Below, in pieces: positions 25,819 to 32,571 of a stretch of DNA of 64,000 bases; the stretch's first letter is position 1, and each line of letters begins with the position of its first letter. Under the pieces are notes generated by a model. It did no database searches. It worked only from the letters and a program-made list of their open reading frames with translations, and was not told the origin of the DNA. The stretch comes from Ferdinandcohnia sp047238305. GTDB taxonomy: Bacteria > Bacillota > Bacilli > Bacillales > Bacillaceae_L. Made by a program: the position numbers and the translations under genes. The DNA lies in the NCBI RefSeq assembly GCF_047238305.1, contig NZ_JBDFMO010000001.1, forward strand, positions 2,604,001 through 2,668,000, written 5' to 3'.

Positions 25819-26577
25819 ATGGGGTATGATTTAGACAAACTATATGAAGGGCCTCGATCTGAAAGAAGAGCGAAACGAAAAAAGGTAAATCGAATATTAA
25901 ATATTTTAATTGTCCTAGTTGTTGTTTTGATTGTCTTTTTTGGTGGAAAGCTTATTTTTGGAGACAAAAATGTAGAAGAATCTGTTTCTTCAAATCAAAC
26001 GAATCAACCCGCAGACAATGGGGGAAAAGCGGCCTCAGATGATTCACAGGACAAAGAGCAAGAAAAAGAAGAAACTACTGATAAACCGGATGATCAAACA
26101 ACAAAGGAGAAACCTACTGCAGAATCGAACGACGAGCAAAAAGATTCAGAATCTGATGAATCCGCTGTTGTTACAGAAGGTGACCCCGAATCAAATATTT
26201 TGAAAACGATTGAAAATCCGGCATGGAAGCCAATTGGTACTTCGCAAGCGGAACCGCATAGTATCGATTATAAGGACGACTCGGTTGACCGAAATGAAAT
26301 GGAAATGGCCGCAAGTTATGCAACTGGTTTTGATCGTTCAGATATGATTGTTTGGTGGTTAGCAAGAAATGGAGAAAATTCCATTATTGCAACTGTTTCT
26401 TCAAAGACAACGAAACAAGTTCAAAAAGTTTACTTAGATTGGATTCCGAATGCAGGTTGGAAACCAACAAAAATCGAAGAGTTAAAAGAAAATGACAGTG
26501 AGACATACAAAAACTATAAAAAATCAGAACCAAGTGAAGACGAGAACGAACCAGATGAAACTGAAAATAGTGATTAA
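25819..26577 (+). CDS. yrrS: DUF1510 family membrane protein YrrS
   Basis: A 252-residue single-pass membrane protein: about 25 basic cytoplasmic residues, one hydrophobic segment near 30-48, then a long extracytoplasmic stretch of Asp, Glu, Gln, Lys and Ser (about 55-120) of low complexity. A folded DUF1510 domain follows with WKPIGTSQ and MIVWWLARNGENSIIATVSS, and the protein ends in an acidic tail. The ATG follows TAGGAGGT. The conserved link with pbpI suggests a cell-wall role, which is inference. Confidence 0.88.
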   Translation: MGYDLDKLYEGPRSERRAKRKKVNRILNILIVLVVVLIVFFGGKLIFGDKNVEESVSSNQTNQPADNGGKAASDDSQDKEQEKEETTDKPDDQTTKEKPTAESNDEQKDSESDESAVVTEGDPESNILKTIENPAWKPIGTSQAEPHSIDYKDDSVDRNEMEMAASYATGFDRSDMIVWWLARNGENSIIATVSSKTTKQVQKVYLDWIPNAGWKPTKIEELKENDSETYKNYKKSEPSEDENEPDETENSD

Positions 26578-26582
26578 ATAAG

Positions 26583-26608
26583 GCGCAGGTAATCCTGCGT
26601 TTTTTTTT
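26583..26608 (+). terminator. Terminator after yrrS
   Basis: GCGCAGG and CCTGCGT arms around a short loop, followed by eight T. Confidence 0.9.
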
Positions 26609-26683
26609 GCCCATTTTTCTGACGATGATGAATTGAAAAAATAAGGTGAATATGTTAAGTTAAGAACAGTTCATTTTTTAATT

Positions 26684-26713
26684 CATAGTATACTCATAGG
26701 AATAATATATAAT
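26684..26713 (+). promoter_or_regulatory. Possible CymR site and -10 box of the yrrT operon
   Basis: TATAAT at 26708-26713 lies 17 bases before the yrrT ATG. Just upstream, CATAGTATACTCATAGGAAT (26684-26703) contains ATAGGAAT, similar to the ATnGGAAT half of the CymR consensus as I recall it. No good -35 is visible. The site is proposed because the orthologous operon is CymR-repressed. Confidence 0.4.
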
Positions 26714-26730
26714 AGTGGAGAGTGAGAAAA

Positions 26731-27375
26731 ATGGGGCGAGAGTTTTTAGAGGTTTTTGAAGGTTGGGCAAACTCTTATGACCACACAGTCACAGGAAATG
26801 ATGTGGAATATCAGGAAGTGTTTTTACGATATGACGATATTCTAAATGATGTCGTACAAAAATCTGGCCTCACCGTTTTGGAGTTTGGAGTGGGTACCGG
26901 TAATCTCACTCAAAAGCTACTTGACGAAAATAAGGAAGTATATGGTGTTGAACCCTCTGTACCTATGCGAGAAATTGCAAAGGAAAAGCTTCAAAACTAT
27001 TCTCTAATAATTGAAGATGGGGATTTTATCGACTTTAAAAAGCCTGATGTTAAAATTGATACAATCGTTAGTACGTATGCCTTCCACCACTTAAATGATA
27101 TCGAGAAAAACCAAGCTTTTTCCCAGTATAGAAACATCCTTGGAAAAGGTGGTAAAATAGTGTTTGCGGATACGATGTTCGAAAATAAACAAGACTATAC
27201 AATGACGATTGAGTCCGCAACACAAAAAGGCTTCTTGAATCTAGCAAACGATTTAGAAACGGAATACTACACAACCATTCCTGTTTTAAAAGAAATTGCA
27301 AAGCAAAATGGTTTTATAGTTGAATTCACACGTTTTAATCATTTTGTATGGGTAATGGAGGCGACGAAACAGTAA
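26731..27375 (+). CDS. yrrT: SAM-dependent methyltransferase YrrT
   Basis: A 214-residue class I methyltransferase. FGVGTGNLTQKLL is motif I, GVEPSVPMR follows, and STYAFHHL is a typical post-II region. I start at ATG 26731 (GREFLEVFEGWANSYD) behind GGAGAGTGAG; a GTG three codons earlier overlaps that ribosome site. It is the first gene of the operon converting methionine-derived sulfur to cysteine: YrrT is assumed to use SAM and yield SAH, the substrate of MtnN. Its methyl acceptor is not established. Confidence 0.88.
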   Translation: MGREFLEVFEGWANSYDHTVTGNDVEYQEVFLRYDDILNDVVQKSGLTVLEFGVGTGNLTQKLLDENKEVYGVEPSVPMREIAKEKLQNYSLIIEDGDFIDFKKPDVKIDTIVSTYAFHHLNDIEKNQAFSQYRNILGKGGKIVFADTMFENKQDYTMTIESATQKGFLNLANDLETEYYTTIPVLKEIAKQNGFIVEFTRFNHFVWVMEATKQ

Positions 27376-27397
27376 AAATGAAGGGTGATACGTACTT

Positions 27398-28102
27398 ATG
27401 AAAGTAGCAATTATTGGAGCAATGGATGAAGAAGTAGCGATTTTACGGGAGAAAATTGAAAATAGACAAGAAACAACAGTGGCTGGAAGTGTGTTCTATA
27501 CTGGAACACTCAATGGCTATGATGTGATTTTACTTAAGTCAGGGATCGGTAAAGTAAATGCCGCAATTTCAACAACGATTTTATTATTGCAATTCAAACC
27601 AGATTATGTGGTGAATACCGGTTCAGCAGGAGGACACTTAAAAACTCTTAATGTAGGTGACATTGTTATTTCATCTGAGGTTAGACATCATGATGTAGAT
27701 GTTACTGCTTTTGATTATGAATATGGGCAAGTACCAGGATTGCCTGCAGCTTTTAAAGCAGATGAAAAACTAATTAAATTGGCAGAAAAAAGTGGAGAAG
27801 GAATCACAGATGTTCAGGTTGTAACTGGATTAATTGCAACAGGTGATTCCTTCATGAATGACCCTGAACGTGTTTCGTTTGTTAGTCAAAAATTTGGTGA
27901 TTTATATGCAGTGGAAATGGAAGCAGCTGCAGTGGCGCAAGTTTGTCATCAATTTGAAGTGCCATTTGTTGTCATTCGTTCCCTATCTGATATCGCAGGT
28001 AAAGAATCAGATGTGTCGTTTGAACAGTTCCTGCAAACCGCTGCAGTAAATTCTTCTAAAGTTGTAGAACGAATGGTAGAGGAAATAAATAGATCAAAGT
28101 AA
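27398..28102 (+). CDS. mtnN: 5'-methylthioadenosine/S-adenosylhomocysteine nucleosidase
   Basis: A 234-residue nucleosidase (Pfs) that removes adenine from MTA and SAH. MKVAIIGAMDEEVAILRE carries the catalytic glutamate near residue 12. VNTGSAGG, ATGDSFM, AVEMEAAAVAQV and RSLSDIAG (catalytic Asp) are all intact. ATG after AGGGTG. It supplies S-ribosylhomocysteine and methylthioribose to the pathway that leads to homocysteine and then to MccA and MccB downstream. Confidence 0.95.
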   Translation: MKVAIIGAMDEEVAILREKIENRQETTVAGSVFYTGTLNGYDVILLKSGIGKVNAAISTTILLLQFKPDYVVNTGSAGGHLKTLNVGDIVISSEVRHHDVDVTAFDYEYGQVPGLPAAFKADEKLIKLAEKSGEGITDVQVVTGLIATGDSFMNDPERVSFVSQKFGDLYAVEMEAAAVAQVCHQFEVPFVVIRSLSDIAGKESDVSFEQFLQTAAVNSSKVVERMVEEINRSK

Positions 28103-28115
28103 CGGAGGATTTGTC

Positions 28116-29039
28116 ATGCAAGTGTATCGAAATGTCCATGAGCTCATCGGAAATACGCCGATAGTAGAAATTACGAAATTTCCATTACAAAATGGGGTTC
28201 GTCTTTTTGCAAAGCTTGAATTCTTTAATCCCGGCGGAAGTATAAAGGATCGATTAGGAGTTGAACTACTTCAGCATGCTTTTGCAACAGGTCAGTTAAC
28301 TGAAGGGGGTACAATCATTGAACCTACCGCTGGAAATACGGGAATTGGACTCGCACTTGCAGCAATCAACCGCAATATTAAAGTGATTCTTTGTGTGCCA
28401 GAGAAGTTTTCCACTGAAAAACAAGAATTGATGAAGGCATTAGGCGCAACCGTCATCAATACGCCAACAGAGGCCGGGATGACGGGTGCGATTGAAAAGG
28501 CAAAAGAGCTTCTTAATGAAATACCCAATTCCTATTGTCCACAGCAATTTGCAAACCCAGCTAATCCAGATACGTATTATAAAACGATTGGACCTGAAAT
28601 TTGGCAGCAGCTTGAGGGACAAATTGATATTTTTGTAGCAGGAGCTGGTACAGGTGGGACTTTTATGGGGACTTCTAAGTATTTGAAAGAAATGAATCCC
28701 TCTATAAAAACGGTCATTGTTGAGCCAGTTGGGTCCATATTAAATGGTGGTGAATCAGGGCCACATAAAACAGAAGGAATCGGAATGGAATTTCTTCCAG
28801 AGTATATGGATACGTCTTATTTCGATTCCATTCATACGATTTCGGATGAGGATGCATTCGATCGAGTGAAAGAAATTGCACATTTGGAAGGATTGCTTGT
28901 TGGTAGTTCATCCGGTTCAGCCCTTCATGCGGCACTTTTAGAAGCTGAACAAGCAAGGCCTGGATCACATATACTTGTGATCTTCCCTGATAGTAGTGAA
29001 CGCTATTTAAGCAAAAATATATATGAAGGTGGGATATAG
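28116..29039 (+). CDS. mccA: O-acetylserine-dependent cystathionine beta-synthase MccA
   Basis: A 307-residue fold type II PLP enzyme resembling cysteine synthases. The PLP lysine lies in NPGGSIKDRLG (near residue 43). PTAGNTGIG is the phosphate/substrate loop, and GAGTGGT the PLP phosphate loop. In B. subtilis YrhA (MccA) makes cystathionine from O-acetylserine and homocysteine. Assignment over CysK rests on operon context with mtnN and mccB and on overall similarity. The ATG follows ACGGAGGA, and the gene is followed two bases later by mccB. Confidence 0.92.
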   Translation: MQVYRNVHELIGNTPIVEITKFPLQNGVRLFAKLEFFNPGGSIKDRLGVELLQHAFATGQLTEGGTIIEPTAGNTGIGLALAAINRNIKVILCVPEKFSTEKQELMKALGATVINTPTEAGMTGAIEKAKELLNEIPNSYCPQQFANPANPDTYYKTIGPEIWQQLEGQIDIFVAGAGTGGTFMGTSKYLKEMNPSIKTVIVEPVGSILNGGESGPHKTEGIGMEFLPEYMDTSYFDSIHTISDEDAFDRVKEIAHLEGLLVGSSSGSALHAALLEAEQARPGSHILVIFPDSSERYLSKNIYEGGI

Positions 29040-29041
29040 GA

Positions 29042-30175
29042 ATGAAACGTAAAACGTTACTGATTCACGGTGGAGTAGGCGAGGATCCACAGACTGGTGC
29101 AGTTAATACACCAATATATCAAGTTAGTACGTATAAACAGGAAGGAATCGGCGGCCATAAGGGGTTTGAATACTCACGAACTGGAAATCCAACCAGACAT
29201 GCCTTAGAAGAATTAATTAAGGATATAGAAGGTGGAGAAAGAGGATTTGCGTTTGGTTCTGGTATGGCTGCAATCACTGCGGTCATGATGCTGTTTAACA
29301 GCGGCGACCATGTCATTTTAACGGATGATGTATACGGCGGAACATATCGGGTGATGACAAAAGTTCTTAACCGCTTAGGCATTGATTCAACTTTTGTTGA
29401 TACAAGCAATCTTGAAAATATTGAAGGTGAAATTCGCGAAAATACAAGAGCCATTTATATCGAATCACCAACCAATCCGTTATTAAAAATTACAGATATT
29501 AAAGGTGCTGCTGAAATTGCCAGAAAGCATAACCTGTTAACCATTGTAGATAACACCTTTAGCACTCCATATTGGCAAAATCCTATTGCACTTGGTGCTG
29601 ATATTGTTCTACACAGTGCAACCAAATATATTGGAGGACATAGTGATGTAGTCGCAGGTCTTGTAGTTGTGAATTCAGCAAAATTAGGTGAGGACCTACA
29701 TTTTGTTCAAAACTCAACTGGTGGGGTACTTGGTCCTCAGGATTCTTGGTTGTTGATTCGTGGGATCCGGACACTTGGAGTTCGGATGGAGGAGCATGAA
29801 GAAAACACACGAAAAATTGTGGAGTTTCTACAAAACCATCCCGCAGTTAAAAAAGTGTTCTATCCTGGCATTGAGACACATCCAAACCATGCAATCGCTA
29901 AGGCTCAAGCAAAAGGGTTTGGGGGAATGGTTTCCTTTGATGTGGGGAGTGCTGAGAATGCGGATAAGCTGCTAAGTAAGGTTAAATATTTCACTTTGGC
30001 AGAGAGTCTTGGAGCGGTTGAAAGCTTAATATCTGTTCCGGCAAAAATGACGCATGCTTCTATTCCAAAAGAACGTCGTGAAGAACTAGGTATAGGTGAT
30101 GGACTTGTTCGTATATCAGTAGGTTTAGAAGATGCCGAGGATCTAATTGAAGATCTTGAACAAAGCTTACAATAA
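29042..30175 (+). CDS. mccB: Cystathionine gamma-lyase MccB
   Basis: A 377-residue Cys/Met metabolism PLP enzyme (fold type I). SATKYIGGHSDVVAG carries the PLP lysine near residue 198. EYSRTGNPTRHALE and FAFGSGMAAI are the conserved N-terminal substrate and cofactor motifs. It cleaves cystathionine to cysteine, 2-oxobutyrate and ammonia, completing reverse transsulfuration, and may also act as a homocysteine lyase. The B. subtilis name is yrhB. A terminator follows 10 bases after the stop. Confidence 0.94.
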   Translation: MKRKTLLIHGGVGEDPQTGAVNTPIYQVSTYKQEGIGGHKGFEYSRTGNPTRHALEELIKDIEGGERGFAFGSGMAAITAVMMLFNSGDHVILTDDVYGGTYRVMTKVLNRLGIDSTFVDTSNLENIEGEIRENTRAIYIESPTNPLLKITDIKGAAEIARKHNLLTIVDNTFSTPYWQNPIALGADIVLHSATKYIGGHSDVVAGLVVVNSAKLGEDLHFVQNSTGGVLGPQDSWLLIRGIRTLGVRMEEHEENTRKIVEFLQNHPAVKKVFYPGIETHPNHAIAKAQAKGFGGMVSFDVGSAENADKLLSKVKYFTLAESLGAVESLISVPAKMTHASIPKERREELGIGDGLVRISVGLEDAEDLIEDLEQSLQ

Positions 30176-30185
30176 TAAAGTGTTG

Positions 30186-30220
30186 CCTCTAACCTAAATC
30201 CAGGTTGGAGGTTTATTTTT
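30186..30220 (+). terminator. Terminator after mccB
   Basis: CCTCTAACCT and AGGTTGGAGG arms with one G-T pair, a 6-base loop, then TTTATTTTT. Confidence 0.85.
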
Positions 30221-30315
30221 GTTTCAATGAAATGCTAAAATTTACATTCTACTCGTACTTTCAATGTATGTTATCATAGGATGGAAGTTTACTAGTTAGG
30301 TAGGTGTGATTCAAG

Positions 30316-30549
30316 ATGGATCAAAATAATCAAGTGAAAAACCTGCGTAATAAAATCAAAGATTTCACCAACTACGGTTACATCCTTCTTGTGTTAAGTG
30401 TATTTTTATATATCGGTGTCATCATACCGGAGGAACGTTCTCCGTTTCAAATTTATGTAATGATGGGTTCAACTTTCATTCTATTATGCTTGTCATTTAC
30501 CTTTTTCTTATTAGTTACTAAATATAAAAAACAATTCGAAAAACAATAG
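30316..30549 (+). CDS. yrhC: YrhC family membrane protein
   Basis: A 77-residue small membrane protein with two hydrophobic segments, around residues 19-36 and 44-66, and a basic C-terminal end (TKYKKQFEKQ). The ATG follows TAGGTGTG. It sits right after mccB as yrhC does in B. subtilis, but a terminator separates them here. No function is known for the family. Confidence 0.82.
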   Translation: MDQNNQVKNLRNKIKDFTNYGYILLVLSVFLYIGVIIPEERSPFQIYVMMGSTFILLCLSFTFFLLVTKYKKQFEKQ

Positions 30550-30584
30550 TCCTTCACCTATATATAGGTTGAAGGATTTTTTTT
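30550..30584 (+). terminator. Terminator after yrhC
   Basis: TCCTTCACCTATA pairs with TATAGGTTGAAGGA, followed by eight T. Confidence 0.9.
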
Positions 30585-30596
30585 ACAATAAAAGTG

Positions 30597-30625
30597 TTTA
30601 CATGAGCACCATTATTGGTTATAAT
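30597..30625 (+). promoter_or_regulatory. Strong sigma-A promoter of the short-peptide cluster
   Basis: TTTACA (30597-30602), 17-base spacer, perfect TATAAT (30620-30625). It begins directly after the yrhC terminator, and the first downstream ORF starts 44 bases later. Confidence 0.75.
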
Positions 30626-30669
30626 TACCACAGTAGGAAAAAATTAATTCTAAAAGGAGGTCGAATAAA

Positions 30670-30753
30670 ATGATGAAAGTATCTATTGACATGACAAATA
30701 CAAAAACTTCATATGAAACAATCTATTCGACCATACCGGTGATTAATTTTTAA
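30670..30753 (+). CDS. Short ORF, 27 residues, possible leader peptide
   Basis: ATG 30670 (a second ATG follows) lies eight bases after a perfect AAGGAGG. The peptide begins MMKVSIDMTNTKTSYE and ends TIPVINF, with no membrane segment. I know no family for it. It is the first translatable ORF behind the strong promoter and is followed after 21 bases by two same-stem hairpins. A leader or regulatory peptide is possible. The only support is the ribosome site and context. Confidence 0.4.
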   Translation: MMKVSIDMTNTKTSYETIYSTIPVINF

Positions 30754-30774
30754 TTTTAAAAGTACGTTAATCAT

Positions 30775-30808
30775 GCCACAGGTGGAATAGTTCGCCTGTG
30801 GCTTTATT
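30775..30808 (+). terminator. First of two tandem hairpins
   Basis: GCCACAGG (30775-30782) and CCTGTGGC (30795-30802), 12-base loop, then TTTATTA. The stem sequence is identical to that of the hairpin at 30821. Confidence 0.65.
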
Positions 30809-30820
30809 ATGCCATTTAAC

Positions 30821-30852
30821 GCCACAGGACTAGTATGCCTGTGGCCTTTTTA
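30821..30852 (+). terminator. Second of two tandem hairpins
   Basis: GCCACAGG (30821-30828) and CCTGTGGC (30838-30845), 9-base loop, then CTTTTTATG and a later T-rich tract. It has a better T-run than the first copy. It separates the 27-residue ORF from yrzI. Confidence 0.7.
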
Positions 30853-30907
30853 TGTCTTTTTTTCCTACACAGATTTAACATTCTGTTAATTAAGGAGGTG
30901 AAAAATA

Positions 30908-31048
30908 ATGACCATCAATTTATTCTTTTTAACGATCTCGATTTCAAAACGTAAAAAATCAATTGAAGAGTATCAACGTGAGGAAAGAGTCAATAAGCTT
31001 ATGGAAGAAATGAAGGAACGTCAATATTCAATGATGCGCTTATTCTAA
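30908..31048 (+). CDS. yrzI: YrzI family small protein
   Basis: A 46-residue peptide starting ATG 30908 after AAGGAGGTG. MTINLFFLTISISKRKKS is the family N-terminus, hydrophobic then basic, followed by a charged helical tail (EEYQREERVNKLMEEMKER). From memory, yrzI in B. subtilis lies with other very short ORFs, is a target of the RoxS small RNA, and toxicity has been reported for a neighbouring peptide; that should be checked. It precedes two further short ORFs here. Confidence 0.8.
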   Translation: MTINLFFLTISISKRKKSIEEYQREERVNKLMEEMKERQYSMMRLF

Positions 31049-31075
31049 TCAAAAAAATAAAAGGAAGAAAGGAGA

Positions 31076-31141
31076 ATGAAAATGTTTATGAAAATGTGTC
31101 CGATTGTAGCTTGGTTATCTGTGGAGAAGGATTCCACCTAA
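31076..31141 (+). CDS. Short ORF, 21 residues
   Basis: GGAG at 31071-31074 serves ATG 31082 best (seven-base spacing); an in-frame ATG at 31076 gives the long form. The peptide is MKMFMKMCPIVAWLSVEKDST: Met-rich, hydrophobic middle, one Cys. Family unknown. It lies 27 bases after yrzI and is probably cotranscribed. Support is the ribosome site and the cluster context only. Confidence 0.4.
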   Translation: MKMFMKMCPIVAWLSVEKDST

Positions 31142-31169
31142 CGAATTTGAAGGATAGGAGGAGTTACGA

Positions 31170-31226
31170 ATGCTATCGGTTCATGTACTAATTTTCACCA
31201 TTATATTTACGAAGAAAAGTAAATAA
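31170..31226 (+). CDS. Short ORF, 18 residues, hydrophobic
   Basis: ATG 31170 lies eight bases after a strong TAGGAGGAG. The product MLSVHVLIFTIIFTKKSK has a hydrophobic core of about 12 residues and a basic end, like small membrane-active peptides. A terminator begins nine bases after the stop, so this is the last ORF of the cluster transcript. Family unknown. Confidence 0.45.
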   Translation: MLSVHVLIFTIIFTKKSK

Positions 31227-31235
31227 TAAAGCCAT

Positions 31236-31264
31236 GGGGGCGCCAACTAGGGCGCCTCTTTTAC
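31236..31264 (+). terminator. Terminator of the yrzI cluster
   Basis: GGCGCC (31239-31244) and GGCGCC (31251-31256) pair, extended by G-T and G-C pairs, followed by TCTTTTA. GC-rich stem in AT-rich surroundings. Confidence 0.75.
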
Positions 31265-31388
31265 TTTGTATGGATGCCTTAATTTTGTCAAATTTCTTTA
31301 ACACAATGTTCAAAAGTGGATAACGTTTACACAGTATGTAAGTGATAAAGTAAAAGTAAGAAGTACATCTCTTTGATGGAGGATGATA

Positions 31389-31472
31389 ATGATGTTTATG
31401 ATCGTTATGGGGATTGTGATTACGTCTGTTATTGCAATTATTATTGGAACTGAAGTAAGTGTTGAATTATAA
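31389..31472 (+). CDS. Short membrane peptide ORF, 27 residues
   Basis: GATGGAGG precedes ATG 31389 by six bases; ATGs at 31383 and 31392 are alternatives. The product MMFMIVMGIVITSVIAIIIG followed by TEVSVEL is almost entirely one membrane helix of about 20 residues. A terminator follows the stop within 10 bases. Such single-helix peptides occur as type I toxins or as small membrane regulators, but no antitoxin RNA is evident. It is separate from the yrzI cluster, after its terminator. Family unknown. Confidence 0.5.
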   Translation: MMFMIVMGIVITSVIAIIIGTEVSVEL

Positions 31473-31479
31473 AGCAAAA

Positions 31480-31516
31480 GGTGGATTGCATATAAATGTG
31501 CAATCCACCGTTTTTT
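31480..31516. terminator. Bidirectional terminator, short ORF and sigK
   Basis: GGTGGATTGCA (31480-31490) and TGCAATCCACC (31499-31509) with T-runs on both sides. It ends the 27-residue ORF on the plus strand and sigK on the minus strand. Confidence 0.85.
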
Positions 31517-32228
31517 ATGATCTTCTTTTTTCTTTTTCGGCCCGATAAAACTCATGGAACATTTTCATCAAGGCACGCTTTTCAATGCGGGATACATAGC
31601 TTCTTGAGATGCCCAGCTCTTTTGCAATCTCACGCTGTGTTTTTTCTTTTGATAAATCAAGTCCAAACCTACCCACAATGACCTCTTTTTCTCTGTCATC
31701 CAGAACATCAATATACTCTTTGATTTTCTCAAGTTCCATATTTAATTGGATTGTTTCAATCACATCTTCTGTTTCTGATTTCAAAACGTCAATTAAACTA
31801 ATTTCATTGCCTTCTTTATCCTGACCAATCGGATCGTGCAGAGAAACATCCTTTTTCGTCTTCTTTAAAGCTCTTAAGTGCATCAGAATCTCGTTTTCGA
31901 TACAGCGTGCAGCATAAGTAGCTAATTTTGTTCCTTTACCTTGTGAATAGCTTTCAATTGCCTTGATTAATCCTATGGTTCCGATTGAAATAAGATCCTC
32001 TGTGTCCTCACCAGTGTTTTCAAATTTTTTAACTATATGAGCGACTAACCTTAAATTATGTTCAATCAACACATTCCGAGCATGTTCATTCCCCTCGGCC
32101 AATAATTGTAAGTATTTCTTCTCATCAGAAGATGATAACGGTTGAGGAAAAGCATTATTTTTTACATAGGATACTAAAAATAATAATTCTTTTACAAAAT
32201 AGCCTAATGCTGCTAACAGTCCAGACAT
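31515..32228 (-). CDS. sigK: RNA polymerase sporulation sigma factor SigK
   Basis: The 237-residue pro-sigma-K, the late mother-cell sigma factor. The N-terminal prosequence MSGLLAALGYFVKELLFLVS is hydrophobic; by analogy with B. subtilis, SpoIVFB cleaves before YVKNNAFPQP. Region 2 (EHNLRLVAHIVKKF) and the region 4 helix-turn-helix (TQREIAKELGISRSYVSRIEKRALMK) are complete. I start at ATG 32228 behind GGAGGTGAG; the frame extends upstream but without family similarity. The gene is uninterrupted, so no skin-type element splits it. The -10 of a sigma-E promoter lies 24 bases upstream. Confidence 0.96.
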   Translation of the reverse strand: MSGLLAALGYFVKELLFLVSYVKNNAFPQPLSSSDEKKYLQLLAEGNEHARNVLIEHNLRLVAHIVKKFENTGEDTEDLISIGTIGLIKAIESYSQGKGTKLATYAARCIENEILMHLRALKKTKKDVSLHDPIGQDKEGNEISLIDVLKSETEDVIETIQLNMELEKIKEYIDVLDDREKEVIVGRFGLDLSKEKTQREIAKELGISRSYVSRIEKRALMKMFHEFYRAEKEKRRS

Positions 32229-32251
32229 TCGCTCACCTCCACATAAATCGT

Positions 32252-32281
32252 AGTGTATGTAATGTTTAACACTACATTGTC
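32252..32281 (-). promoter_or_regulatory. Probable sigma-E promoter of sigK
   Basis: On the minus strand CATACACT (plus coordinates 32252-32259) matches the sigma-E -10 consensus CATACANT. A weak ACAAT element lies 16 bases upstream. In B. subtilis sigK is first transcribed by sigma-E with SpoIIID. Confidence 0.55.
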
Positions 32282-32409
32282 TAGGCATTTGCCCATTACT
32301 TAATGTTATGAGCGAGTGTGCTTGCTTGTGTCTGTCCGATAGAAAAAAGCTGATGATAGTAAAAAAGACCATTTTCCACTACACCATCAGCCTTAATTTA
32401 AATTTAAAT

Positions 32410-32568
32410 CTACTTGATAATCGTAAAAAAGGGTGCAATAGCTACAACCAATGCTAAACCAAAAACAACAATTGAACCGGGTTTGTTTTTATCCTTCCAA
32501 AGGGATATGGAGAACCCGGTCGTATAGGCAAAAATGATTGTCATCATCAGGTAAATAAATAAATCCAT
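32410..32568 (-). CDS. Small two-helix protein at the end of the ger operon (D protein candidate)
   Basis: A 52-residue ORF starting ATG 32568, three bases after the GerC stop, so translationally linked. Hydrophobic segments are at about residues 3-22 (YLMMTIIFAYTTGFSISL) and 32-50 (SIVVFGLALVVAIAPFF), joined by the basic loop WKDKNKPG. Small two-helix proteins next to germinant receptor operons have been named D proteins in B. megaterium and B. subtilis and modulate germination rate; B. subtilis yfkS is one possible counterpart. Assignment is by position and topology, not by sequence family. Confidence 0.65.
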   Translation of the reverse strand: MDLFIYLMMTIIFAYTTGFSISLWKDKNKPGSIVVFGLALVVAIAPFFTIIK

Positions 32569-32571
32569 AGC

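Noticed and set aside
30670..31472. Classical type I toxin-antitoxin pair
   Set aside because: Small hydrophobic peptides are present, but no convergent promoter or overlapping antisense RNA can be identified from sequence alone.
32229..32372. Longer N-terminus for SigK
   Set aside because: The added 48 codons cross the probable sigma-E promoter and do not resemble any SigK; ATG 32228 has an ideal ribosome site.
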